The notes below the pieces were generated by a model. The model did not search any database. It was not told where the DNA came from and saw only the letters and a list, made by a program, of their open reading frames with translations. DNA of 64,000 nucleotides from Corynebacterium curieae (GTDB taxonomy: Bacteria; Actinomycetota; Actinomycetes; Mycobacteriales; Mycobacteriaceae): positions 1-64,000 of the forward strand of contig NZ_JAKMUU010000001.1 of NCBI RefSeq assembly GCF_027570035.1, read 5' to 3'. A program made the position numbers and the translations under genes. The first letter of the stretch is position 1; every line of letters begins with the position of its first letter. This document shows, piece by piece, positions 1 through 9,172 of this stretch.

Positions 1-24
1 ACACAACAAAATAAAGGAAGAATG

Positions 25-70
25 AAGCCGTAGTCGAGCACACCGAAAGGTGCAGCAACCACTACGGCTT
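25..70 (+). terminator. Hairpin, possible terminator
   Basis: A 10-bp inverted repeat (AAGCCGTAGT at 25-34, ACTACGGCTT at 61-70) encloses a small CACC-GAAA-GGTG hairpin at 41-52 and is followed by AATTTTTGG. The tetraloop and T-rich tail suit an intrinsic terminator of a gene left of the window, or a small structured RNA. From 71 to 259 I see no gene. Confidence 0.55.
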
Positions 71-259
71 AATTTTTGGTTTTGTGGCCATTTTCCTAGA
101 TACAAAGTTTATGCATTATTCCGACCGTATGGGATTGATAGATTAGCTATCCTGAATGACAGTTCGCCCTGGCTGTCAGTTCTTTATGATGTACCAAGGG
201 ACAGACTTTTTCGTTTTATCTTCGATACCCTGCATACTTGAAAGCCTGGGAGGAATCTC

Positions 260-742
260 ATGCGGTTCGATGGATATGATCAACAGTTTGGTAATCGTCT
301 AGAGGTCTTTCATGCGGTCGTGATTCCCGCGATGTTGGCGGAGCTTTCGCCGGAGCAGTAAGAACAAGTTACCAAGGGGATCAAAGAATTTCCGTTCGAA
401 GCGGTGCTAGGTGTCTTGAACTCCAGGCACAGTCACGAGGAGAAGGTTTCCCGAATACTGGCTATCAGCGGTACATGGATGAATGCTGCTTCCGGTAGTC
501 AGGGGGCACTAGGCCCATTGAGCAGCACACCGTGCTCCGAACGGTTAGGCATAGGCATTAGATGGGGTGAGATTGCTTTTTCACCATTATTGAATTTTGC
601 AGAGAAACTTATTGGTGGATTTCCGACTTGGCCAGGCGTGCTCAGGGAATTTGCTGACAATCAAGAATTTAACCGTGACCATTTTTCGCAGCGGCTTAAG
701 GAGATTTCGCGGTGTCTGACTTCGTTTCTGATAGACCGCTAG
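260..742 (+). pseudogene. Broken gene of unknown function (in-frame stop)
   Basis: An ATG at 260 with GGGAGG at 248-253 opens a frame that reads 33 codons, meets TAA at 359-361, then stays open in the same frame to TAG at 742. Read through, it would encode about 160 residues. I recognise no family in it. The second part could restart at GTG 404 to give 112 residues. The good RBS ahead of the short first part, and one uninterrupted frame after the stop, suggest a recently inactivated gene rather than chance. Its end overlaps the next small frame at 712. Confidence 0.55.
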
Positions 743-840
743 ATGTTTCTGGATCTAGGGTCTTATTCGGTATCGGTACTGCGCTGCCGGGCTCTTTGCT
801 CTTGTCTATTTCGTGTGATGGTGACAATGAAGGCTGGTGA
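712..840 (+). CDS. Possible 42-residue small protein
   Basis: GTG at 712 opens a 42-codon frame containing a short hydrophobic stretch (LFGIGTALPGSLLLSI). It overlaps the 3' end of the broken gene at 260-742. It ends at TGA 838-840, which shares GTGA with the GTG start of the next frame at 837. The overlap pattern suggests coupled translation, or a single gene split by a frameshift. Function unknown; it may not be a real gene. Confidence 0.25.
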   Translation: MSDFVSDRPLDVSGSRVLFGIGTALPGSLLLSISCDGDNEGW

Positions 841-1028
841 GACGTTGCGCGACCGGCGTGGTTTTGATTGCGTTTGCGGTGGTGTTTCTCGGTGGGGCTG
901 CATTGAGGAAGTCGGGGCGTCGTCAAGCGCTGTGGGGACTGCTGTTTGTTGCCTACAGCGTTCTAGGCGCGCTGCTTGTCCCTAGTGGTACCAACCGCTT
1001 TTTACGGTTTGTGTTTGGGCTGGTGTGA
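837..1028 (+). CDS. Small two-helix membrane protein
   Basis: GTG start at 837 and 63 residues. Two hydrophobic helices (about residues 7-22 and 33-48) are joined by a basic loop (RKSGRRQ), which suits a small integral membrane protein. It overlaps the frame ending at 840 by four bases and may be the C-terminal part of a protein that began there. No family recognised. The next gene begins 123 bp downstream. Confidence 0.4.
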   Translation: MRRCATGVVLIAFAVVFLGGAALRKSGRRQALWGLLFVAYSVLGALLVPSGTNRFLRFVFGLV

Positions 1029-1151
1029 TGGGCAATATTTGGCTCACGCTGCGGCAGCCCGACAGGATCTAAATTCCGGCTTTTTGTTTGAGGGTTGTAG
1101 AATAGGGCCGGTATTTCTGTGCTAGTTCCAACCAAGAAAGGGTAGGGCTGA

Positions 1152-1961
1152 ATGTCGGAGCGCAATCACAACGGGCAAGGCGGCCGTGACCGCAAGCCAC
1201 GCAATAACAAAGGCCGTGATTTCAAAGGCGGGTCTCGGAAGAAGAAGTCTTTTTCGCCGCAGCGCTCCGGTTACCGTGAGGAACGTATTAATCGCCGCAT
1301 GAGTGATCCTGATATTCCCGCGGAAGTTGACGTAAACGACCTGGACCCGATGGTTTTGCAGGACTTGAAGTCTCTGTCGAAAGAGAACTCCGAGGCCGTC
1401 GCCAAGCATATGATTATGGCTGCAACGTGGATGGAAGATGATCCTAAGCTGGCCCTGCGCCACGCACGCGCTGCCAAGGATCGTGCAGGCCGTGTGGCAA
1501 TTGCCCGCGAGGTCAATGGAATCGCTGCGTATCGCGCCGGCGAGTGGAAAGAAGCATTGGCTGAGCTGCGTGCCGCGCGCCGCATTTCCGGTGGGCCTGG
1601 AATGCTAGCGGTGATGGCTGATTGCGAGCGTGGCCTCGGTCGTCCCGAGAAGGCCGTTGAGCTGGGTCGCACGGATGAAGCGGCAGATCTCGACGAGGAA
1701 TCCAAGATTGAGCTAGCTATTGTTTTAGCCGGCGCCCGTCTCGACATGGGACAAGCTGAGTCCGCGGTTGTCACCATCCAGCGCGCTAACCCGGATCGTG
1801 ATGCCCGCGGGGTGAGCGCATGTCGCCTCGCTTATGCCTACGGTAATGCTTTGTTGGAAGCAGGCCGAAAGGATGAGGCCAAAGAGTGGTTTGAGCACGC
1901 GGTTTCGATTGATGAAGGCGACTGGACCGATGCTGGCGAACGTCTAGAGGAGTGCAAATAG
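1152..1961 (+). CDS. TPR-containing protein (Rv1691-type)
   Basis: A 269-residue protein. The N-terminal ~45 residues are very basic and Gly/Asn-rich (MSERNHNGQGGRDRKPRNN) and look disordered or RNA-binding. The rest is helical, with TPR-like repeats near residues 90-265 (for example ALLEAGRKDEAKEWFEHAV). It is the first gene of a long run that matches the mycobacterial Rv1691-Rv1713 order. The molecular function is not established; TPRs usually mediate protein contacts. The RBS is AAAGGGTAGGG just upstream. Its stop overlaps the next start. Confidence 0.85.
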   Translation: MSERNHNGQGGRDRKPRNNKGRDFKGGSRKKKSFSPQRSGYREERINRRMSDPDIPAEVDVNDLDPMVLQDLKSLSKENSEAVAKHMIMAATWMEDDPKLALRHARAAKDRAGRVAIAREVNGIAAYRAGEWKEALAELRAARRISGGPGMLAVMADCERGLGRPEKAVELGRTDEAADLDEESKIELAIVLAGARLDMGQAESAVVTIQRANPDRDARGVSACRLAYAYGNALLEAGRKDEAKEWFEHAVSIDEGDWTDAGERLEECK

Positions 1962-2944
1962 TGACGGTTTTAAGCAAGCATGACGCTCTTCTTCTTGATT
2001 TGGATGGGACTGTGTGGGAAGGCGGCCGACCCCTTTCCAACGTAGTGGACGTTATCAATACGTGCGGAGTGCCGGCGGTGTACGTAACCAACAATGCTTC
2101 GCGTAGCCCAGAGGCAGTGGCGAAGATGCTGGCGGACATTGGGCTAAAGGCCGGCACTGAGCAGATAGTTACCTCTGCTCAGGCGGTACTTCAACTAGCG
2201 GCGGAAGAGGTTCCAGCTGGCTCAAAGCTCCTCATTATTGGCGCAGATTCCTTCCGTGATTTGGCTGGAGAGATGGGCTTCAAAGTCGTCTCCAGTGCTG
2301 ATGATAAACCTGCTGCCGTCTTGCAGGGCTTTGATCGGACTGTTGGCTGGGAACAGCTTACGGAAGGGGCCTTGGCCATCCGCCAAGGGGCTAAGTTCTT
2401 TGCCTCGAACCTAGATACCTCTCTGCCTATTGAGCGGGGATTGGCTGTGGGTAATGGTTCCTTGGTGGCTGCAATCCAGTCCGCGACCGGCGTAGAGCCG
2501 GCGTCCGCGGGGAAACCGGAGCCGGCCATGTTTACCTTTGCCGCGAAGCAGATCGGCGCGAAGAAGCCGCTTGCTGTGGGTGACCGCTTGGATACTGACA
2601 TCGCAGGTGGCAATACCGCTGCAATGGATACATTCCATGTCCTCACCGGCGTTTCAGGCGAGTTGGAGCTTATTGAGGCTCCTGTAGAGGCTCGCCCTAA
2701 CTTTATTGGCGCGGGCTTGCACGAGCTGGCCTTACCGGTATCCGTTGCCCGGCCCGGAGCACAGGGCGGATTTACGGCGCGGTGTGATGGTCACGATCTC
2801 CTGTTGGAGGGCGGCGAGGAAAAATCTACTTCGGTGCAGGCACTGCGTACTGTGCTGGAGGTAGCGTGGGCAATGCCGAAACCGCCGCGTTATATCCAGC
2901 CACGCAGTGAGTATGCAGAAAAGGCAGTGGCTCAATGGCGGTAA
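1961..2944 (+). CDS. HAD-superfamily (class IIA, NagD-like) phosphatase
   Basis: A cytoplasmic phosphohydrolase of the NagD/4-nitrophenylphosphatase type, about 327 residues. The catalytic DLDGTVWEG motif (nucleophile Asp13, acid/base Asp15), a TNN motif II region and a late GDRLDTDIAGG motif are all present. I start it at GTG 1961, overlapping the upstream TAG, because AGAGGAG at 1946-1952 sits at good spacing; an in-frame GTG at 1952 would lie inside that RBS. The substrate is unknown. It sits in the tlyA-nadK-recN operon. Confidence 0.85.
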   Translation: MTVLSKHDALLLDLDGTVWEGGRPLSNVVDVINTCGVPAVYVTNNASRSPEAVAKMLADIGLKAGTEQIVTSAQAVLQLAAEEVPAGSKLLIIGADSFRDLAGEMGFKVVSSADDKPAAVLQGFDRTVGWEQLTEGALAIRQGAKFFASNLDTSLPIERGLAVGNGSLVAAIQSATGVEPASAGKPEPAMFTFAAKQIGAKKPLAVGDRLDTDIAGGNTAAMDTFHVLTGVSGELELIEAPVEARPNFIGAGLHELALPVSVARPGAQGGFTARCDGHDLLLEGGEEKSTSVQALRTVLEVAWAMPKPPRYIQPRSEYAEKAVAQWR

Positions 2945-3096
2945 AGCCCCATGACTTTCGAGCAGTCAAGGAACCGGCAGCCATCGATGTTGAGGTAGCT
3001 GAGATTCTTGGAGAAGACGCAACTGACTTGGCCGCTGAGGTGGACCAGCTTGACCGCGCCCACAATGTGTTGCGAGATGCTTTGCAGGAGAATTAA
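2935..3096 (+). CDS. Conserved small acidic protein (Rv1693-type)
   Basis: A 53-residue acidic, helical protein starting MAVKPHDFRAVKEP and ending RDALQEN. It starts at ATG 2935 inside the end of the phosphatase gene. Its TAA shares a base with the ATG of tlyA (TAATG), so all three are probably translationally coupled. A small ORF at this place, between the HAD phosphatase and tlyA, is also present in mycobacteria, which supports it as a gene. Function unknown. Confidence 0.7.
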   Translation: MAVKPHDFRAVKEPAAIDVEVAEILGEDATDLAAEVDQLDRAHNVLRDALQEN

Positions 3097-3902
3097 TGCC
3101 CCCACAACGTCGTAGGCTAGACGCGGAGCTCGTGCGCCGAAAGATTGCGCGCTCTCGTGAGCAGGCCCGAGAGATGATTAAGTCCGGCCGTGTGACGGTA
3201 GCCGGCTTCAAAGCGCAGAAGCCGGCGTCAATAGTCGAGCCCGAGGTCTCCATCAAGGTAGAGGAAGCCGAAGAGGACAAGTGGGCTTCCCGCGGCGCGC
3301 ATAAGCTTTTGGGCGCCTTGGCGGCGTTCGACGTCGACATGAATGGCCGCATCCTCGATGCCGGCGCTTCTACTGGTGGTTTTACTGACGTGTGCCTGGA
3401 ACACGGTGCGCAGGAAGTGCTGTCTGTTGACGTGGGCTATGGGCAGCTGCTCTGGCGGCTGCAAAATGATGATCGCGTGACAGTTTTAGACCGCACCAAT
3501 ATCCGGAATTTGACGCTCGAGCTTACCGACGGCCCCTGCGACGGCATGGTAGGCGATCTGTCATTCATTTCCCTCCGCCTAGTATTGCCAGCCATTGTGG
3601 ATTGCCTGAAGGACGGCGCCTGGTTGCTGCCAATGGTGAAGCCGCAGTTCGAGGTCGGTAAGGAGCGCCTCGGAAGCGGCGGCGTGGTTCGTTCACCGGA
3701 ACTGCGCAAAGAAGTAACCAAAGAAGTGGCGGAATTTGCTCTGTCCTTGGGCCTGAGCATGCATGGAGCTGTAGCGTCCCCGCTGCCTGGGCCGAGCGGC
3801 AATGTGGAGTACTTCCTGTGGCTGAAAAAGGACGGCCAGCCCACGGATCTGTCTAAAGTGGAAGAGATGATTGACCGCGCAGTCGAGGAAGGCCCACAAT
3901 GA
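3096..3902 (+). CDS. tlyA: TlyA-type 16S/23S rRNA 2'-O-methyltransferase
   Basis: A 268-residue protein with an N-terminal S4 RNA-binding domain (about 1-60) followed by a FtsJ-like Rossmann methyltransferase. The SAM motif is DAGASTGG at 88-95. K70 (SRGAHK), the GDLSFIS aspartate and MVKPQFEVG supply the K-D-K-E catalytic set. In mycobacteria TlyA methylates C1409 of 16S and C1920 of 23S rRNA and determines capreomycin sensitivity. It overlaps nadK by four bases. Confidence 0.93.
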   Translation: MPPQRRRLDAELVRRKIARSREQAREMIKSGRVTVAGFKAQKPASIVEPEVSIKVEEAEEDKWASRGAHKLLGALAAFDVDMNGRILDAGASTGGFTDVCLEHGAQEVLSVDVGYGQLLWRLQNDDRVTVLDRTNIRNLTLELTDGPCDGMVGDLSFISLRLVLPAIVDCLKDGAWLLPMVKPQFEVGKERLGSGGVVRSPELRKEVTKEVAEFALSLGLSMHGAVASPLPGPSGNVEYFLWLKKDGQPTDLSKVEEMIDRAVEEGPQ

Positions 3903-4783
3903 ACCGTGAGATTCTATTGGTTCCCCATGCCAACCGCCAAGAGAATCTGCGGGCGACCTCGCGCGCGGCAGAGCTATTGCAGGATGCCGGCATTACCGTC
4001 CGGGTGTGCGCCGACGATAAGGTGCTTCCAGGGCTCAAGCACGTTCCACATACCGAAAAAGCGGCAGCGGGCTGCGAATTGGTGCTGGTACTGGGCGGCG
4101 ACGGAACATTCCTCCGCGCAGCCGATATGGCGCGCGCCGTGGATATTCCGGTGTTGGGCATCAACCTAGGCCACGTGGGTTTTCTGGCCGAGTGGGAGGT
4201 TGAATCCCTCGATCAAGCCTTGGTGCGGGTCATCGAAAAGAGGTACCGCATCGAGGACCGGCTTACCATCGACGTGTCCATTTTCGATGAGGAAGGGACC
4301 CTTCTGAACCGTAGCTGGGCGTTGAACGAAGCCTCGGTAGAAAACCAAAACCGGTCCGGCGTATTGGACGCAATCTTGGAAATTGACCGCAGGCCGGTAT
4401 CCTCCTTTGGCTGCGATGGCGTGTTGATTTCTACCCCGACCGGGTCGACTGCCTACGCGTTTTCTGCGGGCGGGCCGGTGTTGTGGCCGTCGCTTGATGC
4501 GATCTTGGTGGTACCGAATAATGCGCACGCGCTGTTTACCAAGCCACTGGTTGTTTCGCCTAACTCTTTGGTGGCGGTCGAATCAACGATGCGTACAACG
4601 CCAGCCGCTGTGATTCTGGACGGCTTCCGTGAGTTCGCGATGCCACCAGGGGCACGCGTGGAGGTAGTGCGGGGCGAGCGTCCAGTGCGGTGGGTACGCT
4701 TGGATGACCAACCTTTTACTGACCGTTTAGTGTCGAAGCTGCGCCTGCCCGTAGAAGGGTGGCGCGGGCCGAAGGAGAAGTAG
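3899..4783 (+). CDS. nadK: NAD kinase
   Basis: A 294-residue cytoplasmic NAD+ kinase that makes NADP+. The GGDG signature is at 66-69 (VLGGDGTFLRAADM) and the second motif STPTGSTAYAFSAGGP is near 177-192. The length is normal for actinobacterial PpnK. The start ATG overlaps the TGA of tlyA (ATGA), and its TAG overlaps the preferred GTG start of recN, giving a tightly coupled tlyA-nadK-recN unit. Confidence 0.95.
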   Translation: MNREILLVPHANRQENLRATSRAAELLQDAGITVRVCADDKVLPGLKHVPHTEKAAAGCELVLVLGGDGTFLRAADMARAVDIPVLGINLGHVGFLAEWEVESLDQALVRVIEKRYRIEDRLTIDVSIFDEEGTLLNRSWALNEASVENQNRSGVLDAILEIDRRPVSSFGCDGVLISTPTGSTAYAFSAGGPVLWPSLDAILVVPNNAHALFTKPLVVSPNSLVAVESTMRTTPAAVILDGFREFAMPPGARVEVVRGERPVRWVRLDDQPFTDRLVSKLRLPVEGWRGPKEK

Positions 4784-6453
4784 TGCTCGTCGATATTTCC
4801 ATCAATGATCTGGGCGTCATAAGCCAAAGCTCCGCGGAGCTATCCGCCGGGTTGACCGTGCTTACTGGTGAGACCGGTGCAGGTAAGACCATGGTGGTTA
4901 CCGGACTGCGACTCTTAGCAGGCGGACGCGCAGATGCTTCGCGTGTACGTGACGGCGCAAAGAAGGCCGCAGTGGAGGGGCACTTTTCTTCGGCGAAGGA
5001 CTCTATCAGCGAGCTGGTGGAATCGGTAGGCGGGGAGCCCGACGAAAATGGAGAATACATCGTCTCCCGCACGGTTTCTGCCGCAGGAAGATCGAGAGCC
5101 TATTTAGGCGGTCGGGCGGTCCCCGCGGCAACCTTAGGCGAGTTCGCGCGCGAGCTCATTACGGTGCATGGGCAAAATGATCAGCTGCGGTTGCTAGCGC
5201 CGGAGGAACAATTGGGCGCGGTTGATCGTGCGGATCCGAAGTTGGCGGGCGTGCGCCAGCGCTACACCGAGGCATTCAAGAAATGGCGCGGCCTCGCCAA
5301 GGACTATAAGCGGCGCACCGAGCAGCGCCGTGAACTCGCACAGGAAGTCGACCGCCTGCAATTCGCAGTCGATGAGATCGATGGTATCGACCCAGAACCT
5401 GGCGAGGATGAAGAACTAGTGCAGCTGGTTCGCAAGCTGCAGGACGTCGATGGGCTGCGAGAGTCCGCGGAAATTGCGTTGGCGGCCATTGACGGCACCG
5501 AGGAGCTGGAGGAGGCTGCCTCGGCCTTGCTGGGCCGGGCGGTTTCTGCATTGGCGGGTTCCACCGATAACGAACTGGCGGCCTTGGGAGAGCGGCTCAG
5601 CGAGATCACTTCGCAGCTGGGCGATATTTCGGGTGAGCTTGGTGGATATCTGGCTGGGCTGCCGGCGGATCCACACCTATTGGAAAAGTCCCTGCAGCGG
5701 CAGCAAGAATTGCGCACTTTGACCAGGAAGTACGCGGGGGATATTGATGGCGTCGTGGCCTGGCGCAATGAGGCGGCGGCAAAGCTCGAGTCCATGGATA
5801 CCTCCACAGAGGCCCTAGAGGAACTAAAGAAGCAGGTTAAGGACGCTGAATCGGTGATGATTGAGCGGGCGGGGGAGCTTACAAAGGGGCGTCGGAAAGC
5901 GGCGAAAGCTTTGGGGGAGCAGGTGACGCAGGAGCTCCATGGCTTGGCCATGCCGAATTCGACGTTGACGGTTGAGCTTACGGAGGCAAAGTATTCTAAA
6001 ACTGGCGCGGACGCGGCCGAACTGCAGTTGAATGGCAAGCCGATTGCGTCTGCTGCCTCGGGTGGCGAGCTTTCCCGTGTCATGCTGGCCCTAGAAGTGG
6101 TGCTGGCGGATGAAGACGGCGCCACCTTGGTCTTCGATGAGGTAGACGCCGGCGTGGGCGGGCGCGCGGCGGTGGAGATTGGTCGCCGCCTAGCTCGCTT
6201 GGCGGTACACAACCAGGTGATTGTGGTGACGCACTTGCCGCAGGTAGCGGCGTATGCTGATGCGCATCTTCATGTGTCAAAAGAGAAATTCACCTCTGGC
6301 GTGGCTGAGCTATCACAGGAGGAACGCGTGGAGGAACTGGCCCGCATGCTGGCAGGTTTGGATGATACCGAAACCGGCCGCGCGCACGCGCAGGAGCTTT
6401 TTGACCGCGCACAGGAAGAAGCTTCCGCGCGCCTCACCCACTCGAAACGATAA
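4783..6453 (+). CDS. recN: DNA repair ATPase RecN
   Basis: An SMC-like ATPase of double-strand-break repair, about 556 residues. Walker A is GETGAGKT at 29-36. Two coiled-coil arms fill the middle (about 150-400). The ABC signature SGGELSRV and Walker B LVFDEVDAGVGG are near the C-terminus, followed by the THLPQVA switch. I use GTG 4783 (RBS AAGGAGAAG) rather than in-frame 4759, because the family begins with a short strand and NLGVI-like motif, here INDLGVIS. Confidence 0.93.
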   Translation: MLVDISINDLGVISQSSAELSAGLTVLTGETGAGKTMVVTGLRLLAGGRADASRVRDGAKKAAVEGHFSSAKDSISELVESVGGEPDENGEYIVSRTVSAAGRSRAYLGGRAVPAATLGEFARELITVHGQNDQLRLLAPEEQLGAVDRADPKLAGVRQRYTEAFKKWRGLAKDYKRRTEQRRELAQEVDRLQFAVDEIDGIDPEPGEDEELVQLVRKLQDVDGLRESAEIALAAIDGTEELEEAASALLGRAVSALAGSTDNELAALGERLSEITSQLGDISGELGGYLAGLPADPHLLEKSLQRQQELRTLTRKYAGDIDGVVAWRNEAAAKLESMDTSTEALEELKKQVKDAESVMIERAGELTKGRRKAAKALGEQVTQELHGLAMPNSTLTVELTEAKYSKTGADAAELQLNGKPIASAASGGELSRVMLALEVVLADEDGATLVFDEVDAGVGGRAAVEIGRRLARLAVHNQVIVVTHLPQVAAYADAHLHVSKEKFTSGVAELSQEERVEELARMLAGLDDTETGRAHAQELFDRAQEEASARLTHSKR

Positions 6454-6472
6454 TCACGCCACAATAGGGTCC

Positions 6473-7624
6473 ATGGCTCTGTTTTCCCGTAACCCCGAGC
6501 AGCCTGGTGCACTGCGTGATTGCACTCCAGGCGCTAAGGGGATGAAAAAGTTTAGTGAAGGCGATGTCGCCGTAATTGATGCGGCCAATATCTCTCGCCA
6601 CGAGGCCCAGACTCTCGTAGACCTCAAGCCTTCCGCCGTAATTAATGTGGCGGAGTTTTCTACCGGTTCGATCCCTAACTACGGGCCGCACATGCTTCTC
6701 GACGCCGACATTACTCTCCTTGAAGGCGTTGGCCAGTCCTTTGTCTCCGAATTTAAGGAGGGAAAGAGGGCGTGCATCGGGGAGGATGGCACCGTCTTCA
6801 GCGGCGATAAGGCCCTTGGCACCGGCCGTATGGTTACCCGCGAACGAGCAGAGAAGAACTTCGCTTCGGCTCAGGGCGCATTGATTGATCACATGGAATC
6901 CTTCTTTGGCAATTCCATCGATTTTATTAACTCGGAGGGGCCTCTGCTTATCGACGGCCTCGGCGTCCCCGCCTCTGGGTCCGAGATAGCCGGCCGCAAG
7001 GTAGTCCTGTTTTCGCCGACGGATAAGCACCGCGAACAGCTCAAGCAGCTGCGGAACTTTATCCGCGAGTATGAGCCACTGCTTATCGCTGTAGGAGCGG
7101 CAGCAGATTCGCTGCTGGCCCAAGGATATAAGCCAGATTTCATTATCGGCGATCCCAATAGCGTAAGCGACGAAGCACTGCGTTGTGGCGCTCGCGTTAT
7201 CGTGCCCGCCGATCCTGAAGGTGAGGTAGAAGGCCTTGATCGCATTCAGGACCTTGGCATCGGCGCCATGACCTTCCCCGCAGCAACGCATTCTGGCACC
7301 GACTTGGGCCTGCTCTTTGCTGATTATCACGGCGCGGATCTCATTGTGCAGGCCGGCGGTGGGGTAGATCTCGACGATATTTTCGAGGACCGCACCAACC
7401 CCTCGGCCGTGCTTTCCCGGCTCAAGGCCGGCACCAAGGTGGTCGACGCGGATGCAGTGATCAACCTCTACAGTGCGCCTTCCTCCAACCTTGGTTGGCT
7501 GTGGGCGCTGCTAGGAATCTTGGTTGCTATTGCGGTGGTTATCCTCATCGTCGGTTTCGGCGGCAACCAGGACTTTGCTAGCAACCTCAGCGAAACCTGG
7601 TCTAGCCTTTTTGGAGGCGCATAG
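6473..7624 (+). CDS. steA: Cytokinetic protein SteA
   Basis: A 383-residue protein. The cytoplasmic part has a thiamin-pyrophosphokinase-like fold (IAVGAAADSLLAQGYKPDFIIGDPNS around 205-230) and one transmembrane helix lies near residues 340-362. In Corynebacterium SteA partners with SteB at the septum to activate cell-wall hydrolysis by RipA for daughter-cell separation. ATG 6473 is taken because the upstream in-frame extension runs back into recN. SteB follows directly. Confidence 0.88.
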   Translation: MALFSRNPEQPGALRDCTPGAKGMKKFSEGDVAVIDAANISRHEAQTLVDLKPSAVINVAEFSTGSIPNYGPHMLLDADITLLEGVGQSFVSEFKEGKRACIGEDGTVFSGDKALGTGRMVTRERAEKNFASAQGALIDHMESFFGNSIDFINSEGPLLIDGLGVPASGSEIAGRKVVLFSPTDKHREQLKQLRNFIREYEPLLIAVGAAADSLLAQGYKPDFIIGDPNSVSDEALRCGARVIVPADPEGEVEGLDRIQDLGIGAMTFPAATHSGTDLGLLFADYHGADLIVQAGGGVDLDDIFEDRTNPSAVLSRLKAGTKVVDADAVINLYSAPSSNLGWLWALLGILVAIAVVILIVGFGGNQDFASNLSETWSSLFGGA

Positions 7625-7627
7625 GGC

Positions 7628-8530
7628 ATGGCAAAGGCTGAGCTTGTAGCAGGCTTGGGTTTCGGTGCCGCGGTAGGCGTCGCGTTAGGTGCACTGGTGA
7701 TCGCGCCTAACCTGACGACCAGTATGGCTGATGACGATCCCATCCGCGAGGAGCACCGCAAGGTGGTCCAAGACAATAAGATTCTGCAGACCCAAAATGA
7801 AGCTAGCGATAAGATCGTTGGGGATGTTGGTGCAGAATTGGTCGACGGCACTTTGTCGCAGCGCCCCGTGCTCATCGTCTCCACCGATGATGCCAACGGT
7901 GGAGACGTGAACGCGATCAAAAAGCTCTTGGAGTCTTCTGATGCCATCGAGGCTGGCGAAATTAAGCTGACCAAGGACTTCTTGCGCCCTGAAACCAAAG
8001 ACGAGCTGCTGCCTATCTTGAAGGATACTGCGCCAAAGAAAGCAGACACCAAGGACCTAGATTCCACAGGAGCCCTCAGCGGCGAGGTACTGGGTACTGC
8101 ATTGTCTATGGACCCGGAGAGCACCAAGCCGCTGGCATCGGTAGAAGAACGCGCAGATTTGCTCCATAAGCTGCGCGATGAGGGCTTCATTGACTACGAA
8201 GACGGCACCATCGTGCCTGCCCAGGCCATCATCGTGGTCTCCGGCAATGGCCTGCGCGGCTATCCTTCAACCGCCTTGGCGGAATTTGCCACCGGCTTGG
8301 ATGATGTCAATGGCTCCGTAGTGTTGAGCGGGCGCACCAAGCAGACTCAGGATGATAAGGCGCTAGCCCAAGTGCGCGACCAGGATGCGAAACTGTCTAC
8401 GGTCGACGGCACCGAACGGGCAGTGGAGCGCATCGCTGTTATTTTGGCTACCCAGGAACAACTCGATGGTGGCCAAGGCAATTATGGTTCCACCGAGACC
8501 GCAGATTCTGCCTTGCCCGGAAAGGAATAG
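7628..8530 (+). CDS. steB: SteB / MctB-like membrane-anchored protein
   Basis: A 300-residue protein with an N-terminal membrane anchor (about residues 4-28, Ala/Gly/Val-rich), a coiled coil (about 38-60) and an extracytoplasmic domain. It matches the Rv1698/MctB family; in corynebacteria the homologue acts with SteA in cell separation. It follows steA by 3 bp. In C. glutamicum and mycobacteria pyrG comes next, but here the NUDIX gene starts 3 bp after the stop, so pyrG is missing from this position. Confidence 0.87.
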   Translation: MAKAELVAGLGFGAAVGVALGALVIAPNLTTSMADDDPIREEHRKVVQDNKILQTQNEASDKIVGDVGAELVDGTLSQRPVLIVSTDDANGGDVNAIKKLLESSDAIEAGEIKLTKDFLRPETKDELLPILKDTAPKKADTKDLDSTGALSGEVLGTALSMDPESTKPLASVEERADLLHKLRDEGFIDYEDGTIVPAQAIIVVSGNGLRGYPSTALAEFATGLDDVNGSVVLSGRTKQTQDDKALAQVRDQDAKLSTVDGTERAVERIAVILATQEQLDGGQGNYGSTETADSALPGKE

Positions 8531-8533
8531 ACC

Positions 8534-9172
8534 ATGGCGCATGACTTCAAGGTGCTCGGTTCGCAGCTGCTTGTCGACGCCCCCATTCTCGCTCTCCGCC
8601 GCGATGAAGTTCTCATGCCCGGCGGCGTTTCTGCTTCCCGCGAGGTAGTCGAGCACCTGGGTGCGGTGGCCGTAGTGGCGATAGACCCAGACGAACGTAT
8701 TGCGATGGTGTATCAGTATCGCCATAGCGTGGGCAGGCGCCTGTGGGAGCTGCCGGCAGGTTTGCTTGATGTGCGAGGAGAAGATGAGCTGACCGGTGCG
8801 CAGCGCGAACTGCAGGAGGAAGCCGGGCTCAGTGCACAGACTTGGTCCGTGCTGACGGATTTGGTGACTTCTCCGGGCTTCTGCGAAGAGGCGGTGCGAG
8901 TATTCCTTGCCTCGGACCTTTCCGAGGTTCCGCGGATGGATGCCACTGGGGACGAAGAAGCCGATATGGAGGTGGCTTGGGTAGCACTGGACGATGCCGT
9001 CGATAAGGTGCTGCGGGGTGAAATCGTGAATTCGATTGCCTGCAGTGGCATCTTGGCTGCCTACGCGGTGCTTCGCGGCGGCAAACCGACCCGCAGCGTG
9101 GAGGAGCCATTTGAGCTGCGTCCGACGTCGATGAGCTCCCGCCGCTCAGGTGCGGATCTGAAGAAGCAGTGA
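8534..9172 (+). CDS. NUDIX hydrolase, ADP-ribose pyrophosphatase type
   Basis: A 212-residue enzyme with the ADP-ribose pyrophosphatase signature ELPAGLLDV followed by the Nudix box, whose core is RELQEEAGL (about residues 90-98). The G-to-E spacing of the box is one residue longer than the strict consensus, as in the Rv1700 relatives. It is expected to hydrolyse ADP-ribose to AMP and ribose-5-phosphate. Its TGA overlaps the GTG of xerD, matching the conserved NUDIX-xerD neighbour pair. Confidence 0.88.
   Translation: MAHDFKVLGSQLLVDAPILALRRDEVLMPGGVSASREVVEHLGAVAVVAIDPDERIAMVYQYRHSVGRRLWELPAGLLDVRGEDELTGAQRELQEEAGLSAQTWSVLTDLVTSPGFCEEAVRVFLASDLSEVPRMDATGDEEADMEVAWVALDDAVDKVLRGEIVNSIACSGILAAYAVLRGGKPTRSVEEPFELRPTSMSSRRSGADLKKQ

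Noticed and set aside
50-241. A 63-codon frame at the left edge
   Set aside because: It starts inside the hairpin at 25-70, has no RBS and shows no protein-like pattern.
6254-6472. Upstream extension of steA
   Set aside because: It overlaps the end of recN out of frame; ATG 6473 gives the usual SteA N-terminus.
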